From the NCBI RefSeq assembly GCF_012971745.1, contig NZ_CP048834.1, forward strand, positions 3,472,001 through 3,536,000: 64,000 nucleotides of DNA. Direction: 5' to 3'. Of the stretch, positions 55,947 to 64,000 are shown one piece after another. The notes beneath the pieces were generated by a model. The model saw nothing but the letters and a program-made list of their open reading frames with translations, made no database searches and was not told the origin of the DNA. The position numbers and the translations under genes were made by a program. Every line of letters begins with the position of its first letter. The first letter of the stretch is position 1. The DNA is from Starkeya sp. ORNL1 (lineage in GTDB: Bacteria > Pseudomonadota > Alphaproteobacteria > Rhizobiales > Xanthobacteraceae).

Positions 55947-56948
55947 CTAGATCATCGACGGCAGCACTTTGTCCGGCGGCCGGTGGCCGTCCATGAAGGT
56001 CTTGATGTTCACGATCACCTTCTCACCGGTGTCGATGCGGGCCTCGACCGTCGCCGAGCCCATGTGCGGCAGCAGCACCACCTTGCCCTGCCGGGCGAGC
56101 TTCAGCAGCTTCGGGCTTACCGCCGGCTCCTGCTCGAACACGTCGAGCCCGGCGCCGGCGATCTCGCCGGTCTCGATCATGCGGGCCAGTGCGCTCTCGT
56201 CGATCACCTCGCCGCGCGCGGTGTTGACGATGTAGGCGTCCGGCCGCACCAGCTTCAGCCGGCGGGCGGAGAGCAGATGATAGGTCGCCGGGGTGTGCGG
56301 GCAATTGACCGAGAGGATGTCCATGCGGGCCAGCATCTGGTCGAGGCTGTCCCAATAGGTGGCTTCCAGCTCCTCCTCGATCGCCGCGGGCAGCGGACGA
56401 CGATTATGGTAGTGGATCTGCAGGCCGAACGCCTTGGCGCGGCGTGCCACCGCCTGCCCGATGCGGCCCATGCCGATGATGCCGAGACGCTTGCCCCAGA
56501 TGCGGTGGCCGAGCATCCAGGTCGGCGACCAGCCGGGCCACACCCCATCCTCCTCGGTGAGCAGCGCAGCACCTTCGGTGAGGCGGCGCGGCACGGCGAG
56601 GATCAGCGCCATGGTCATGTCGGCGGTGTCCTCGGTGAGGACGCCGGGCGTGTTGGTCACGGTGATGCCGCGGGTGGTGGCGGCGGTGACGTCAATATGA
56701 TCGACGCCGTTGCCGAAATTGGCGATCAGCTTGAAATTCGGGCCGGCCTGGCCGATCACCGTGGCGTCGATGCGGTCGGTGATGGCCGGCACCAGCACGT
56801 CGGCGGTGTTGACCGCCTCGATGAGCTGGGCCTGCGTCATCGGAGTGTCTTCGACGTTCAGCCGGGCGTCGAATAATTCGCGCATCCGCGTCTCGATCTT
56901 GTCGGGCAGCTTGCGCGTAACAACCACGAGCGGCTTCTTGCGGGCCAT
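55947..56948 (-). CDS. D-isomer 2-hydroxyacid dehydrogenase (glyoxylate/hydroxypyruvate reductase type)
   Basis: A 333-residue NAD(P)-dependent dehydrogenase. It shows the substrate-domain motif IANFGNGVDHIDV, the nucleotide motif RLGIIGMGRIGQAVARRA, then HYHNRRPLP, VNCPHTPATYHLL, VNTARGEVIDESAL, the catalytic Glu region GLDVFEQEP, and the catalytic His in VLLPHMGSATVEAR. This set fits the GyaR group, which reduces glyoxylate or hydroxypyruvate to glycolate or D-glycerate. The HNRR following the dinucleotide fold suggests NADPH preference, which is inference. No pathway partner is adjacent. The stop codon is followed by ~190 bp with no gene. Confidence 0.92.
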   Translation of the reverse strand: MARKKPLVVVTRKLPDKIETRMRELFDARLNVEDTPMTQAQLIEAVNTADVLVPAITDRIDATVIGQAGPNFKLIANFGNGVDHIDVTAATTRGITVTNTPGVLTEDTADMTMALILAVPRRLTEGAALLTEEDGVWPGWSPTWMLGHRIWGKRLGIIGMGRIGQAVARRAKAFGLQIHYHNRRPLPAAIEEELEATYWDSLDQMLARMDILSVNCPHTPATYHLLSARRLKLVRPDAYIVNTARGEVIDESALARMIETGEIAGAGLDVFEQEPAVSPKLLKLARQGKVVLLPHMGSATVEARIDTGEKVIVNIKTFMDGHRPPDKVLPSMI

Positions 56949-57142
56949 TGCAATCCCCGTCGGCGATCAAGGTCCCGTTAACGCTAAAAGCCGACACTCG
57001 GCCGCTGTCGGGATGGGGTTCCTTAGCAGACGGGTCGGCTAAAGACAAAAGTGCGAGGGGCGGCAGGCTGCCGTCTTGACGGAGCCTCCGGGGCGGGCTC
57101 CTTTCGCAGCGCTCAGCCGGCGGACGGACAGGTGGTTTGACC

Positions 57143-57730
57143 ATGCGGAATGGCAGGAACAGGCAGGCGTCGAGGCTCTTCCTCTCGGCGCGAGGCTGCG
57201 TCATGGCATTGGCGCTGCTGGCTTTTTCGGAGCCGCTGCTCAGCCTTGCCGATTCCCACGCGGCGCGCGCGCAGGCGCAGGACAATGGCCCGGTGGGCCG
57301 CACCAGCGGCTTGCCGGTGCCGCGATTCGTCAGCCTCAAGGCCGACAAGGTCAATGTCCGCTCCGGCCCGAGCAAGGACCAGGGCGTCGCCTGGGTGTTT
57401 ACCCGCGCCGGCCTGCCAGTGGAAATCACTGCGGAGTTCGAAACCTGGCGGCGCATCCGTGATTCGGAAGGCGCCGAAGGCTGGGTCTATCACTCCATGC
57501 TCTCCAGCCGGCGCACCGCCGTGGTCGGGCCCTGGCTGAAGGACAGCGCGGTGGCGCTGCACGCCAAGGCCGACGTTGGTTCCGGCGTCAAGGCCAAGGT
57601 CGAGCCGGGCGTGCTCGGCAGCGTCAAGGATTGCGACAGCCACTGGTGCCGCTTCTTCGGCGACGGCTTCGACGGCTTCATCGAGCAGGAGAAGCTGTGG
57701 GGCGTCTATCCGAACGAAAAATTCGAGTGA
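57143..57730 (+). CDS. Secreted SH3-domain (SH3b) protein
   Basis: A 195-residue precursor with a signal peptide (LFLSARGCVMALALLAFSEP, cleavage after the ARAQA region). Two SH3b-type repeats follow: one at RFVSLKADKVNVRSGPSKDQ with WRRIRDSEGAEGWVYHSML, and a degenerate second at VALHAKADVGSGVKAKVEPG with WCRFFGDGFDGFIEQEKLWG. The COG3807-type family binds the cell wall or acts in envelope assembly; no partner is known here. A ribosome binding site GGTGG lies before the ATG. It ends 11 bp from the stop of the convergent MBL gene. Confidence 0.88.
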   Translation: MRNGRNRQASRLFLSARGCVMALALLAFSEPLLSLADSHAARAQAQDNGPVGRTSGLPVPRFVSLKADKVNVRSGPSKDQGVAWVFTRAGLPVEITAEFETWRRIRDSEGAEGWVYHSMLSSRRTAVVGPWLKDSAVALHAKADVGSGVKAKVEPGVLGSVKDCDSHWCRFFGDGFDGFIEQEKLWGVYPNEKFE

Positions 57731-57741
57731 GATAACATCCA

Positions 57742-58581
57742 CTAGGCGAAGACCTGGCGGTGATCGAGACGCGACGGGCCTTCCGGGTCGTGCGCCGGAA
57801 GAATGATGGTCGGTTCGTTGGTGGCGAAAGCCTTGATGGCCTTCAGGGTCGCGACGGAAAGCGCGGGATCGTTGGTGACCCCGTCCGCCTTCTCCGCCCG
57901 CAGATTCGCCTCGTCATAGGTGGCGTCGCCGGCGAGGAAGTACGTGACGTCCTCGGCCCGCACCACCACCGCCACATGACCCCTAGCGTGTCCGGGCGTC
58001 GGCACCAGGAAGATGCGCCCATCCTCCGTAATGGGGTGCGACGAGGCGAACGGGCCGACCGGTGGACCATCCATCTCCACCAGTTCGGGGCGGAACCAGA
58101 TCGGCCAGCGCTGCGGCAGGCAGCCCATCATCATGCCCTTCAGGCCCTTCGAGACCTCGTAATTCTCGCGCGGCGCAATGATCCGGTTGTGCGGGAAATG
58201 GTCCAGCCCGCCGGTGTGATCGTGGTGGAAGTGGGTGAGGATCACCGCTTCCAGGTCGCGAGCGGGGTCGAGGCCGAGGGCGGAGAGGCGCGGGCCAATC
58301 TCCTCCTGGGGAGCTACCCGGATTGAGACCTCCTTGGTGAAGAAGGGATTCCAGCGCGGGAGATATCCGGGCACCGAGTTACGCCAGGTGTCGCCGGTGT
58401 CGACGAGGAACCGGCCTTCGGGATGCTCGATAAGAAAGCACAGGATCGGCAACGGGCTGACCCAGTTGCGATCACGGAAGATGTCGATCTTGCGCTGGAA
58501 GCCGTTACGCCCGTCCTGTCCGGTGCGCTGCGCCGTCTTCATGCGCGCCTTGCCGGTTTCTATCGCCGTGACGCGGATCAT
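57742..58581 (-). CDS. Metallo-beta-lactamase fold hydrolase, AHL-lactonase-like
   Basis: A 279-residue MBL enzyme of the N-acyl homoserine lactonase (AttM/AiiA) group. Metal ligands are visible as VILTHFHHDHTGG (HxHxDH), the His in VPTPGHARGH, the Asp in FLAGDATYD, and the C-terminal His in ILPAHDPEG. The loop FLIEHPEGRFLVDTGDTW at the N terminus is typical of the group. It may open lactone rings of quorum signals, or another lactone or ester; the fold alone does not prove this. ATG 58581 (MIRVTAIE) follows GGAGGG. The divergent TetR regulator and two operator-like palindromes lie in the 88-bp gap, so repression with ligand-induced release is likely. Confidence 0.88.
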   Translation of the reverse strand: MIRVTAIETGKARMKTAQRTGQDGRNGFQRKIDIFRDRNWVSPLPILCFLIEHPEGRFLVDTGDTWRNSVPGYLPRWNPFFTKEVSIRVAPQEEIGPRLSALGLDPARDLEAVILTHFHHDHTGGLDHFPHNRIIAPRENYEVSKGLKGMMMGCLPQRWPIWFRPELVEMDGPPVGPFASSHPITEDGRIFLVPTPGHARGHVAVVVRAEDVTYFLAGDATYDEANLRAEKADGVTNDPALSVATLKAIKAFATNEPTIILPAHDPEGPSRLDHRQVFA

Positions 58582-58597
58582 CGCGCCCTCCATAAAA

Positions 58598-58611
58598 AAC
58601 GAATGACCGTT
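58598..58611. promoter_or_regulatory. TetR operator-like element 1
   Basis: AACGAATGACCGTT is a diverged copy of the palindrome at 58644-58657. It lies 17-30 bp before the MBL gene start, so it would cover that promoter or leader. Confidence 0.5.
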
Positions 58612-58643
58612 CTTTTATAGATTTAAGCTTCAAACTTGTAAAG

Positions 58644-58657
58644 AACGAGCGCTCGTT
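58644..58657. promoter_or_regulatory. TetR operator-like element 2
   Basis: AACGAGCGCTCGTT is a perfect 14-bp palindrome, 13 bp before the TetR start codon in an AT-rich 88-bp region. It is the likely binding site of the TetR regulator. Confidence 0.65.
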
Positions 58658-58669
58658 TTATTAAATCCC

Positions 58670-59269
58670 ATGCCAAAGATTTCCGATGAGAAGCGCAGTG
58701 CGCGCCGCCTGCAGATTCTCGAGGCAGCCTGGCGCTGCTTCGAGCGCGAAGGGCTCCACGCCACCACGATGGACGACATCGTGCGCACTTCCGGCCTCTC
58801 GGCCGGGGCGGTGTACAGCTACTTCAAGAACAAAGATGAGCTGATCCTGGCCGCGCTGACGACATCGCTGGGCGGGCTGCGCGAGCGGCTGCTGCCGGTC
58901 ATCGGCGCCCGCCCGGCCCCGGCGCCGACCGTGCTGGTCGCCGCGATCCTGGCCGAGATCGTCGCATTCACCGAGCGGGAGGGCTTCGACCTGAAGCGCA
59001 TCGCGCTGCTTGGCTGGAGCGAATCACAGCGCAACGAGACCCTGCGCGCCACCATGGGCGGCTTCTATCGCGCCTTTCGCGACCAGCTCATGGAGGTCGC
59101 GGCGGTCTGGCGCTCGGAGCGGCTGCTCGCGGCGGAGGCGGATTGCGGACTGGTGGCAAAAGCGCTGCTGGCGCTGATCCTCGGCTTCGTTGTCGAAGCC
59201 GCCGTGATCCGCGATGTCACGCCCGACGAAATCGCCCGGGGCCTGGAAGGACTGGGCGTCACCCAATGA
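58670..59269 (+). CDS. TetR-family transcriptional regulator
   Basis: A 199-residue regulator. The N-terminal helix-turn-helix domain shows QILEAAWRCFEREGLHATTM, DDIVRTSGLSAGAVYSYFKN and KDELILAAL, the standard TetR pattern. The C-terminal ligand domain includes EREGFDLKRIALLGWSESQR and ends with a predicted dimerisation helix (LVAKALLALILGFVVEAAVI). The gene is divergent from the lactonase-like MBL gene, and a perfect palindrome lies directly before its start. It most probably represses itself and the MBL gene; the inducer is unknown and may be the lactone substrate. The ribosome binding site is weak. Confidence 0.93.
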   Translation: MPKISDEKRSARRLQILEAAWRCFEREGLHATTMDDIVRTSGLSAGAVYSYFKNKDELILAALTTSLGGLRERLLPVIGARPAPAPTVLVAAILAEIVAFTEREGFDLKRIALLGWSESQRNETLRATMGGFYRAFRDQLMEVAAVWRSERLLAAEADCGLVAKALLALILGFVVEAAVIRDVTPDEIARGLEGLGVTQ

Positions 59270-59297
59270 AAAAGGCCGGTCGCTGCGACCGGCCTTC
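59270..59297 (-). terminator. Terminator of irr
   Basis: AAGGCCGGTCG-CAG-CGACCGGCCTT on the minus strand has an 11-bp stem and is followed by a T run into the end of the convergent TetR gene. It lies 38 bp past the irr stop codon. Confidence 0.8.
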
Positions 59298-59334
59298 AGG
59301 ATGATCGGCGATTTCTCGGCCGCGACGCGATATC

Positions 59335-59862
59335 TCAGGCGCGGCGCTTGGGCCGCAGGCGGACCACCACGTCGATGCGGGCTACCTCATAGCCTTCCGG
59401 CGGCTCCGGTATGCGCTCGACTTCGACATGCGCGCTCGGAATGTCGACGAGATTGTTCTCGCCTTCGACGAAAAAGTGATGGTGATCCGAGGGATTGGTG
59501 TCGAAATAGGTCTTCGAGCCGTCGACCGCGAGCTCGCGCAGCAGGCCGACTTCGGTGAACTGGTGCAGCGTGTTGTACACGGTGGCCAGCGACACCGGGA
59601 AGCGCGCCTTGATGGCTTCCTCGTGCAGGATTTCCGCCGACACGTGCCGATCGCCCTTGGCGAACAGCAGCCAGCCGAGCGCCAGGCGCTGCCGGGTGGG
59701 CCGCAGGCCGACGTCGCGCAGCATGTGGCGCACGTCGTGGAACGGGCAGCCGGTGCGGCTGGCCGAACTGTCGCGCAGCTTGGCGACCGGAAGCGCGACG
59801 TCGTGGTCTTCCACGATCACCCGCGGCGTTGCCATGTGCACGGTACGGACGGTCTCGTTCAT
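59335..59862 (-). CDS. irr: Fur-family iron response regulator Irr
   Basis: An iron-responsive regulator of 175 residues. It has the N-terminal heme regulatory motif around C39-P40 in SRTGCPFHDVRHML, which in Bradyrhizobium couples heme to Irr degradation. The Fur-type DNA-binding domain (LRPTRQRLALGWLLFAKGDR, FPVSLATVYNTLHQF) follows, then the H127-H129 triple histidine in SDHHHFFVEG used for heme or metal. Irr represses heme and other iron-using genes when iron is low. It adjoins fabA-fabB-fabI divergently, a conserved order in Rhizobiales. I chose ATG 59862 (MNETVRT), which follows CGGAAG; the frame opens with TTG 59877. Confidence 0.95.
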   Translation of the reverse strand: MNETVRTVHMATPRVIVEDHDVALPVAKLRDSSASRTGCPFHDVRHMLRDVGLRPTRQRLALGWLLFAKGDRHVSAEILHEEAIKARFPVSLATVYNTLHQFTEVGLLRELAVDGSKTYFDTNPSDHHHFFVEGENNLVDIPSAHVEVERIPEPPEGYEVARIDVVVRLRPKRRA

Positions 59863-60239
59863 CTCGGCTTCCGACAAGTCCCTAAAGGAAGGCGGCGCGT
59901 TTCACGGAACCAGCGGCCGGCTTCCATAATATAATGAGTGGCCAGCAACCTTGCAGCCGCCAGCCAGCGGTTTTCGGCTACATAATAACGGCAGGCGGGC
60001 ACACTCGGCAACCGAACTGCCGATAATCGTAACGATTCCAATCTGTGACACGATGCAAGGCCGGCCCGACGCCGGCAATTATCGCGTGACGATCGCGTGA
60101 CATCTTGCGTATCAAGGCCCGGTTGGTGGCTTTGAGCGCGATTGGGGCTGTGTTAGGAAGCGCCGAACGGTCGGGAGTGATCGACACGGGCGTGCCGGAT
60201 CGGCATGTCTTCTAGAATTGCGAACGGTGTGCGGGGAAG
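59863..60239. other. Intergenic region between irr and fabA
   Basis: About 377 bp with the divergent promoters of irr and fabA. It includes the AT-rich stretch CCATAATATAATGAG near 59926 and a TTCTAGAA palindrome at 60209-60216, 24-31 bp before the fabA ATG. I see no gene. The palindrome could be an Irr or FabA operator, but one occurrence is not evidence. Confidence 0.5.
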
Positions 60240-60746
60240 ATGGACGAGCGGCGTACGAGCTTCGATTACGAAGACCTTCTCGCATGCGGACGAGGCGAAC
60301 TGTTCGGTCAAGGCAATGCGCAGCTGCCATTGCCGCCGATGCTGATGTTCGACCGCATCACCGAAATCTCCGAGACCGGCGGCGAGAACGGCAAGGGCCA
60401 TGTGCGCGCCGAGCTCGACGTGAAGCCGGACCTCTGGTTCTTCCCGGTGCACTTCCAGGGCGACCCGGTGATGCCCGGCTGCCTCGGCCTCGACGCCATG
60501 TGGCAGCTGGTCGGCTTCTATCTCGGCTGGCTCGGCGCGCCGGGCCGCGGGCGGGCGCTTGGCCTCGGCGAGGTGAAATTCTCCGGCCAGGTGCTGCCGA
60601 CGATGAAGAAGGTGGTCTACGGCATCGACTTCAAGCGGGTGATGCGCTCGCGCCTGGTGCTCGGCATCGCCGATGGCTGGCTGGCTGCCGACGGCGAGGT
60701 GATCTACCGGGCCAGCGATCTCAAGGTCGGGCTGTTCCAGACCTGA
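60240..60746 (+). CDS. fabA: 3-hydroxydecanoyl-ACP dehydratase/isomerase
   Basis: Dehydrates 3-hydroxydecanoyl-ACP and isomerises trans-2 to cis-3-decenoyl-ACP, the branch point to unsaturated fatty acids. The 168-residue hot-dog-fold enzyme has the FabA-specific motif [20 protein letters not shown] with catalytic H71 and D85, which distinguishes it from FabZ. The N-terminal [16 protein letters not shown] and the [13 protein letters not shown] strand are typical. The ATG lies close behind GGGGAAG. fabB follows after 177 bp and fabI after it, a complete unsaturated fatty acid set in one direction. Confidence 0.97.
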   Translation: MDERRTSFDYEDLLACGRGELFGQGNAQLPLPPMLMFDRITEISETGGENGKGHVRAELDVKPDLWFFPVHFQGDPVMPGCLGLDAMWQLVGFYLGWLGAPGRGRALGLGEVKFSGQVLPTMKKVVYGIDFKRVMRSRLVLGIADGWLAADGEVIYRASDLKVGLFQT

Positions 60747-60923
60747 GCGCGGCGATCGCGACCGGGCCTCGCATTCGCCATCCGAACACTTGCAGTCCGC
60801 ACCGGCGGCGACCATCTCGCCGGTTCGTCTCTGATCTGAAATGATCGCACAGGAAGATCGCGTCCGCGGGCGTCCGTCGGCCTTCTCCGCCGCCCGCCGT
60901 GACCCTTGAGGAGTAGGAAGCCT

Positions 60924-62141
60924 ATGCGCCGTGTCGTCGTCACCGGTATGGGCATCGTCTCGTCCATCGGCAACTCGACGCAGGAGGTTCTCGCCTCCCT
61001 GCGCGAGGCGAAGAGCGGCATCAGCCGCTCGCAGTCCTATGCCGATCTCGGTTTCCGCAGCCAGGTCTATGGCGCCCCGCAGCTCGACGCCGCCGCGATC
61101 GTCGATCGCCGCGCCATGCGCTTCCACGGCGGCGGCACCGCCTGGAACCATGTTGCGATGGAGCAGGCGATCCGCGATTCCGGGCTGGAGCCGCACGAAG
61201 TGAGCAATGAGCGCACCGGGCTGATCATGGGCTCCGGCGGCTCCTCCACCCGCACCATCGTCGAGAGCGCCGACATCACCCGCGAGAAGGGCCCCAAGCG
61301 GGTCGGCCCGTTCGCGGTGCCCAAGGCGATGAGCTCCACCGCCTCGGCGACGCTGTCCACCTGGTTCAAGATCAAGGGCGCCAGCTATTCGATCTCCGCT
61401 GCCTGCGCCACTACCAATATCTGCATCGGCAACGCCGCCGAGCAGATCCAGTGGGGCAAGCAGGACATCGTGTTCGCCGGCGGCTGCGAGGACCTCGACT
61501 GGACGCTGTCCGTGCTATTCGACGCCATGGGCGCCATGTCGTCCGATTTCAACGATCGCCCGTCGGTCGCCTCCCGCCCCTATGACAAGAACCGCGACGG
61601 CTTCGTCATCTCCGGCGGCGCCGGCGTGCTGGTGCTCGAGGAGCTGGAGCACGCCAAGGCCCGCGGCGCGCGCATCTATGCCGAAATCGTCGGCTACGGC
61701 ACCTCCTCGGACGGCGCCGACATGGTGGCGCCCTCCGGCGAAGGTGCGGCGCGCGCCATGAAGCTGGCGCTCCAGAGCGTCAAGGGACCGATCGACTACA
61801 TCAACCCCCACGCCACCGCGACGCCGATCGGCGATCTCAAGGAGATCGAGGCGATCCGCGCGGTGTTCGGCGACAAGTGCCCGCCGATCTCCGCCACCAA
61901 GGCGCTGACCGGCCACTCCCAGGGCGCCACCGGCGTGCACGAGGCGATCTACTCCATCCTGATGATGCAGAACGGCTTCATCACCGAGAGCGCGCACATC
62001 GAGGAACTCGATCCGGTCTTCGCCGACATGCCGATCGCGCGTGAGCGCATCGACAATGCGAAGCTGGAACGCGTGCTTTCCAACGGCTTCGGCTTCGGCG
62101 GCACCAATGCCGTGCTCGTCCTGCAGCATCCCGACGCCTGA
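60924..62141 (+). CDS. fabB: Beta-ketoacyl-ACP synthase I
   Basis: Elongates unsaturated acyl-ACP intermediates with malonyl-ACP. The 405-residue thiolase-fold enzyme has the catalytic triad C161 in [15 protein letters not shown]296 in [11 protein letters not shown] and H331 in [13 protein letters not shown]. The C-terminal [13 protein letters not shown] is also conserved. It starts [19 protein letters not shown], so ATG 60924, preceded by GAGGAGTAGGAAG, is well supported over the earlier in-frame ATG 60906. Its place between fabA and fabI shows that it is FabB and not FabF. Confidence 0.97.
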   Translation: MRRVVVTGMGIVSSIGNSTQEVLASLREAKSGISRSQSYADLGFRSQVYGAPQLDAAAIVDRRAMRFHGGGTAWNHVAMEQAIRDSGLEPHEVSNERTGLIMGSGGSSTRTIVESADITREKGPKRVGPFAVPKAMSSTASATLSTWFKIKGASYSISAACATTNICIGNAAEQIQWGKQDIVFAGGCEDLDWTLSVLFDAMGAMSSDFNDRPSVASRPYDKNRDGFVISGGAGVLVLEELEHAKARGARIYAEIVGYGTSSDGADMVAPSGEGAARAMKLALQSVKGPIDYINPHATATPIGDLKEIEAIRAVFGDKCPPISATKALTGHSQGATGVHEAIYSILMMQNGFITESAHIEELDPVFADMPIARERIDNAKLERVLSNGFGFGGTNAVLVLQHPDA

Positions 62142-62237
62142 CGGGAACTTTATGCGTTCGCACGTCGTCATGTTGACGACAGATAAGTACTCCAGATCAA
62201 TAAGTTGCCCGCCATGTCCGGGCGAAGGAGTTCTTCG

Positions 62238-63077
62238 ATGAGCCTGATGCAGGGCAAGCGCGGTCTGGTGATGGGGGTCGCCAACGACCATTCCATCGCC
62301 TGGGGCATCGCCAAGGCGCTGGCCGCGCAGGGAGCGGAACTCGCTTTCACCTATCAGGGCGAGGCGCTCGGCCGCCGCGTCAAGCCGCTGGCCCAGAGCC
62401 TCGGCTCCGACACCGTGCTGCCCTGCGACGTCGAGGACCTCGCTTCGGTGGACGCTGCGTTCGACGCGCTGAAAGCCAAATGGAGCACCATCGATTTCGT
62501 CGTGCACGCCATCGGCTTCTCCGACAAGAACGAGTTGAAGGGGCGCTACGCCGACACCACGCGGACCAATTTCACCCGCACCATGGTGATCTCCTGCTTC
62601 TCCTTCACCGAGATCGCCAAGCGCGCCGCGGCCCTGATGCCGCGCGGCGGCTCGATCCTGACGCTGACTTATGGCGGCTCGACCCGGGTGATGCCGAACT
62701 ACAATGTCATGGGCGTCGCCAAGGCCGCGCTGGAGGCGAGCGTGCGCTATCTGGCCGCCGATTACGGCCCTCAGGGCGTGCGGGTGAACGCGGTCTCGGC
62801 CGGGCCGATCCGTACGCTGGCGGGCGCCGGCATCACCGATGCGCGGCTGATGTTCAACTACCAGAAGCGCCACGCCCCGCTGCGCCGCACCGTGACCATC
62901 GAGGAAGTCGGCGGCGCCGCGCTGTACCTGCTCTCCGAGCTCGCCAGCGGCGTCACCGGCGAGGTGCATTTCGTCGATTCCGGCTACAACATCATCTCGA
63001 TGCCGCACCCCGACGCGCTCAAGACCATCGAGGACGCGGAGGAACGCGCCGCCGGCGGCGAGGTCGCGGCGGAGTAA
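62238..63077 (+). CDS. fabI: Enoyl-ACP reductase (NADH), FabI
   Basis: Reduces enoyl-ACP in the last step of each fatty acid elongation cycle. The 279-residue SDR enzyme has the cofactor motif GLVMGVANDHSIAWGIAKAL, the HAIGFSDKNELKGRYADT segment, and the FabI catalytic pair Y155-x6-K162 in MPNYNVMGVAKAALEAS, with LTYGGS before it. It ends with the FabI-typical GEVHFVDSGYNI. ATG 62238 (MSLMQGKRG) follows AAGGAG and gives the family N terminus. The 96-bp gap after fabB contains only a weak promoter-like match, so cotranscription with fabA-fabB is likely. Confidence 0.97.
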   Translation: MSLMQGKRGLVMGVANDHSIAWGIAKALAAQGAELAFTYQGEALGRRVKPLAQSLGSDTVLPCDVEDLASVDAAFDALKAKWSTIDFVVHAIGFSDKNELKGRYADTTRTNFTRTMVISCFSFTEIAKRAAALMPRGGSILTLTYGGSTRVMPNYNVMGVAKAALEASVRYLAADYGPQGVRVNAVSAGPIRTLAGAGITDARLMFNYQKRHAPLRRTVTIEEVGGAALYLLSELASGVTGEVHFVDSGYNIISMPHPDALKTIEDAEERAAGGEVAAE

Positions 63078-63101
63078 TCTCTCTTTTTCGGCTCGATTCA
63101 G

Positions 63102-63204
63102 CCGTCATCCCGGCCGCAGCGCAGCGAAGAGCCGGGATCGCGCGAAGTCTCGCGCCACACCTTCCCGCGGTCCCGGATCGGCTTTCGGCCGTCCGGGATA
63201 ACGG
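63102..63204. repeat. Intergenic repeat family B, copy 4
   Basis: CCGTCATCCCGGCCGCAGCGCAGCGAAGAGCC, GGGATCGCGCG, a variable centre, CGCGGTCCCGGATCGGCTTTCGGCCGTCCGGGATAACGG. It has the same halves as copies 1 and 3 but in the reverse order, and lies between the convergent fabI and amidohydrolase genes. Confidence 0.78.
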
Positions 63205-63205
63205 A

Positions 63206-64000
63206 CTAGCCGATCGTGTCCTTGTAAATCTTCCCGTCCTTCATGATGAGGACGAAGTTCTTCTCCGGATCCCCGATCAGCGCGAGATTGGCGAGCGGGT
63301 CGCCGTCGACCAGGATCATGTCGGCGAACGCGTCCTTCTCCAGCACGCCCAGCCTGCCGGGATAGGGATTGCGCGGGCCGGACAGCGCCAGCAACTCGCC
63401 ATTGGTGGCGGTCGCCATGGTCAGCGCCTCGGCCGCGCTGTACCAGCGGGCGAGATGGGTGAGCATGGTGCCCTGGCGCCGCGCCAGCCGCGCCGAGAAT
63501 AAGAGGTCCGAGCCGAACGCCGTCCGGATGCCGTATTTCCTCGCCAGCCGGTAAACGTTGTCGGTGCCCGCGAACACCTGGATCTGCTTCGCCCGGCTCG
63601 GGCCGGTCAGCGGTACCGAATCGTCATCGCCGACGAAGGGCTGGGTGCTCAGCCAGAGGCCGCGCTCGGCCAGCAGCGCCGCGGTGGCGTCATCCATCAG
63701 GTGGCCGTGCTCGATGCAGGCGGCGCCGGCCATGATCGCGCGCTGGATGGTCGGCGACGCATAAGCGTGCACCGCGATATAAGTGCCCCAGTCGGCGGCG
63801 GTCTCCGCGGCGGCGCGCACCTCGGGCTCGGAAAAGGTGGTGGCGTCGAGCGGCGAGCGCGGCGAGGAGACGCCGCCGCCGCCCACGATCTTGATCTGCG
63901 AGGCGCCCTGCAGCATCTGCTCGCGTACCCGCAGCCGCACCTCGTCGGCGCCGTCGGCGATCGCCATGCCGCCGGTCTGCTCCGCCGTGCCCGGCGTTCC
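63206..64000 (-). CDS. Amidohydrolase-superfamily protein, N terminus outside the window
   Basis: The frame is open to the window edge, so this is the C-terminal ~264 residues. It is a metal-dependent hydrolase of the imidazolonepropionase/prolidase-like group of the amidohydrolase superfamily. Visible are the metal-bridging lysine in QIKIVGGGGVSSPRSP, the His in YIAVHAYASPTIQRA, EHGHLMDDAT, and the Asp in RTAFGSDLLF that ends the barrel motifs. The C terminus (LGVLEKDAFADMILVDGDPL) is the family's second beta-domain. The substrate is unknown; relatives cleave Xaa-Pro or acyl-amino acids. The first two metal His residues (HxH) would lie beyond the edge. Confidence 0.9.
   Translation of the reverse strand, partial: GTPGTAEQTGGMAIADGADEVRLRVREQMLQGASQIKIVGGGGVSSPRSPLDATTFSEPEVRAAAETAADWGTYIAVHAYASPTIQRAIMAGAACIEHGHLMDDATAALLAERGLWLSTQPFVGDDDSVPLTGPSRAKQIQVFAGTDNVYRLARKYGIRTAFGSDLLFSARLARRQGTMLTHLARWYSAAEALTMATATNGELLALSGPRNPYPGRLGVLEKDAFADMILVDGDPLANLALIGDPEKNFVLIMKDGKIYKDTIG

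Noticed and set aside
60209..60216. TTCTAGAA before fabA as an Irr box (ICE)
   Set aside because: An 8-bp palindrome is expected by chance and does not match a full ICE consensus that I can verify.
62144..62169. GGAAC-N17-CGTC before fabI as an EcfG promoter
   Set aside because: One mismatch in the -10 and a housekeeping gene cotranscribed with fabB; likely a chance match.

Overview
The window is about 64 kb of GC-rich chromosome from an alphaproteobacterium, most probably a member of the Hyphomicrobiales/Rhizobiales close to Xanthobacteraceae (Ancylobacter, Starkeya or Xanthobacter type). This rests on gene content: ALA synthase of the C4 pathway, the EcfG-NepR-PhyR general stress module, Irr beside fabA-fabB-fabI, a PodJ-like SEL1 protein, DUF1127, DUF2093, DUF3096 and DUF6460-like small proteins. 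Several families of intergenic palindromic repeats typical of these genomes are also present. I saw no rRNA, tRNA, CRISPR, insertion sequence, prophage or plasmid gene. It reads as core chromosome.

Layout. 0-5 kb: a cut-off His-rich protein, hemA, an AbrB-type membrane protein, an aminotransferase and a DUF1127 protein. 5-11 kb: a very large SSS-transporter/hybrid histidine kinase and its probable LuxR-type partner regulator (CrbS/CrbR-like), with a Gly-rich small protein and mscL between them, then yjbQ. 11-18 kb: an HSL-type esterase, a periplasmic protein, a DsbA-family isomerase, a MerR regulator and the PodJ-like protein. 18-25.5 kb: the ligase-associated DNA-damage set (PdeM endonuclease, DEXH helicase, exonuclease, ATP-dependent ligase) in two divergent arms around a TPR-methyltransferase. 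25-32 kb: MATE transporter, DUF952-pyrD, a glycine-zipper lipoprotein, fmt and def, rmuC and a LysR regulator.

32.8-37.8 kb is the general stress response locus: DUF1328, ecfG-nepR, divergent phyR, an HWE-type histidine kinase, a secreted unknown protein and a PRC-barrel protein. Sequences matching the EcfG promoter (GGAAC, 16-17 nt, CGTT) precede six transcription units in the window exactly or nearly so, and a seventh more weakly. This gives a local, testable stress regulon.

37.8-64 kb: glnD, a class A penicillin-binding protein with a suspect 5' end, a YgjP-type metallopeptidase, ppdK, DoxX, DUF3096, glyS and glyQ separated by an opposing NTF2-like gene, xseA, DUF2093, a MoeB/ThiF-like E1, a patatin-like lipoprotein, a 2-hydroxyacid dehydrogenase, an SH3 protein, a lactonase-like MBL enzyme divergent from its probable TetR regulator, irr, fabA-fabB-fabI, and an amidohydrolase cut by the window end.

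I did not find an undescribed multi-gene system that I could defend. The most informative non-obvious signals are the EcfG promoter set, the possible frameshift at the penicillin-binding protein start, the hairpin at the predicted start of an EcfG transcript, and the four families of dispersed intergenic repeats.
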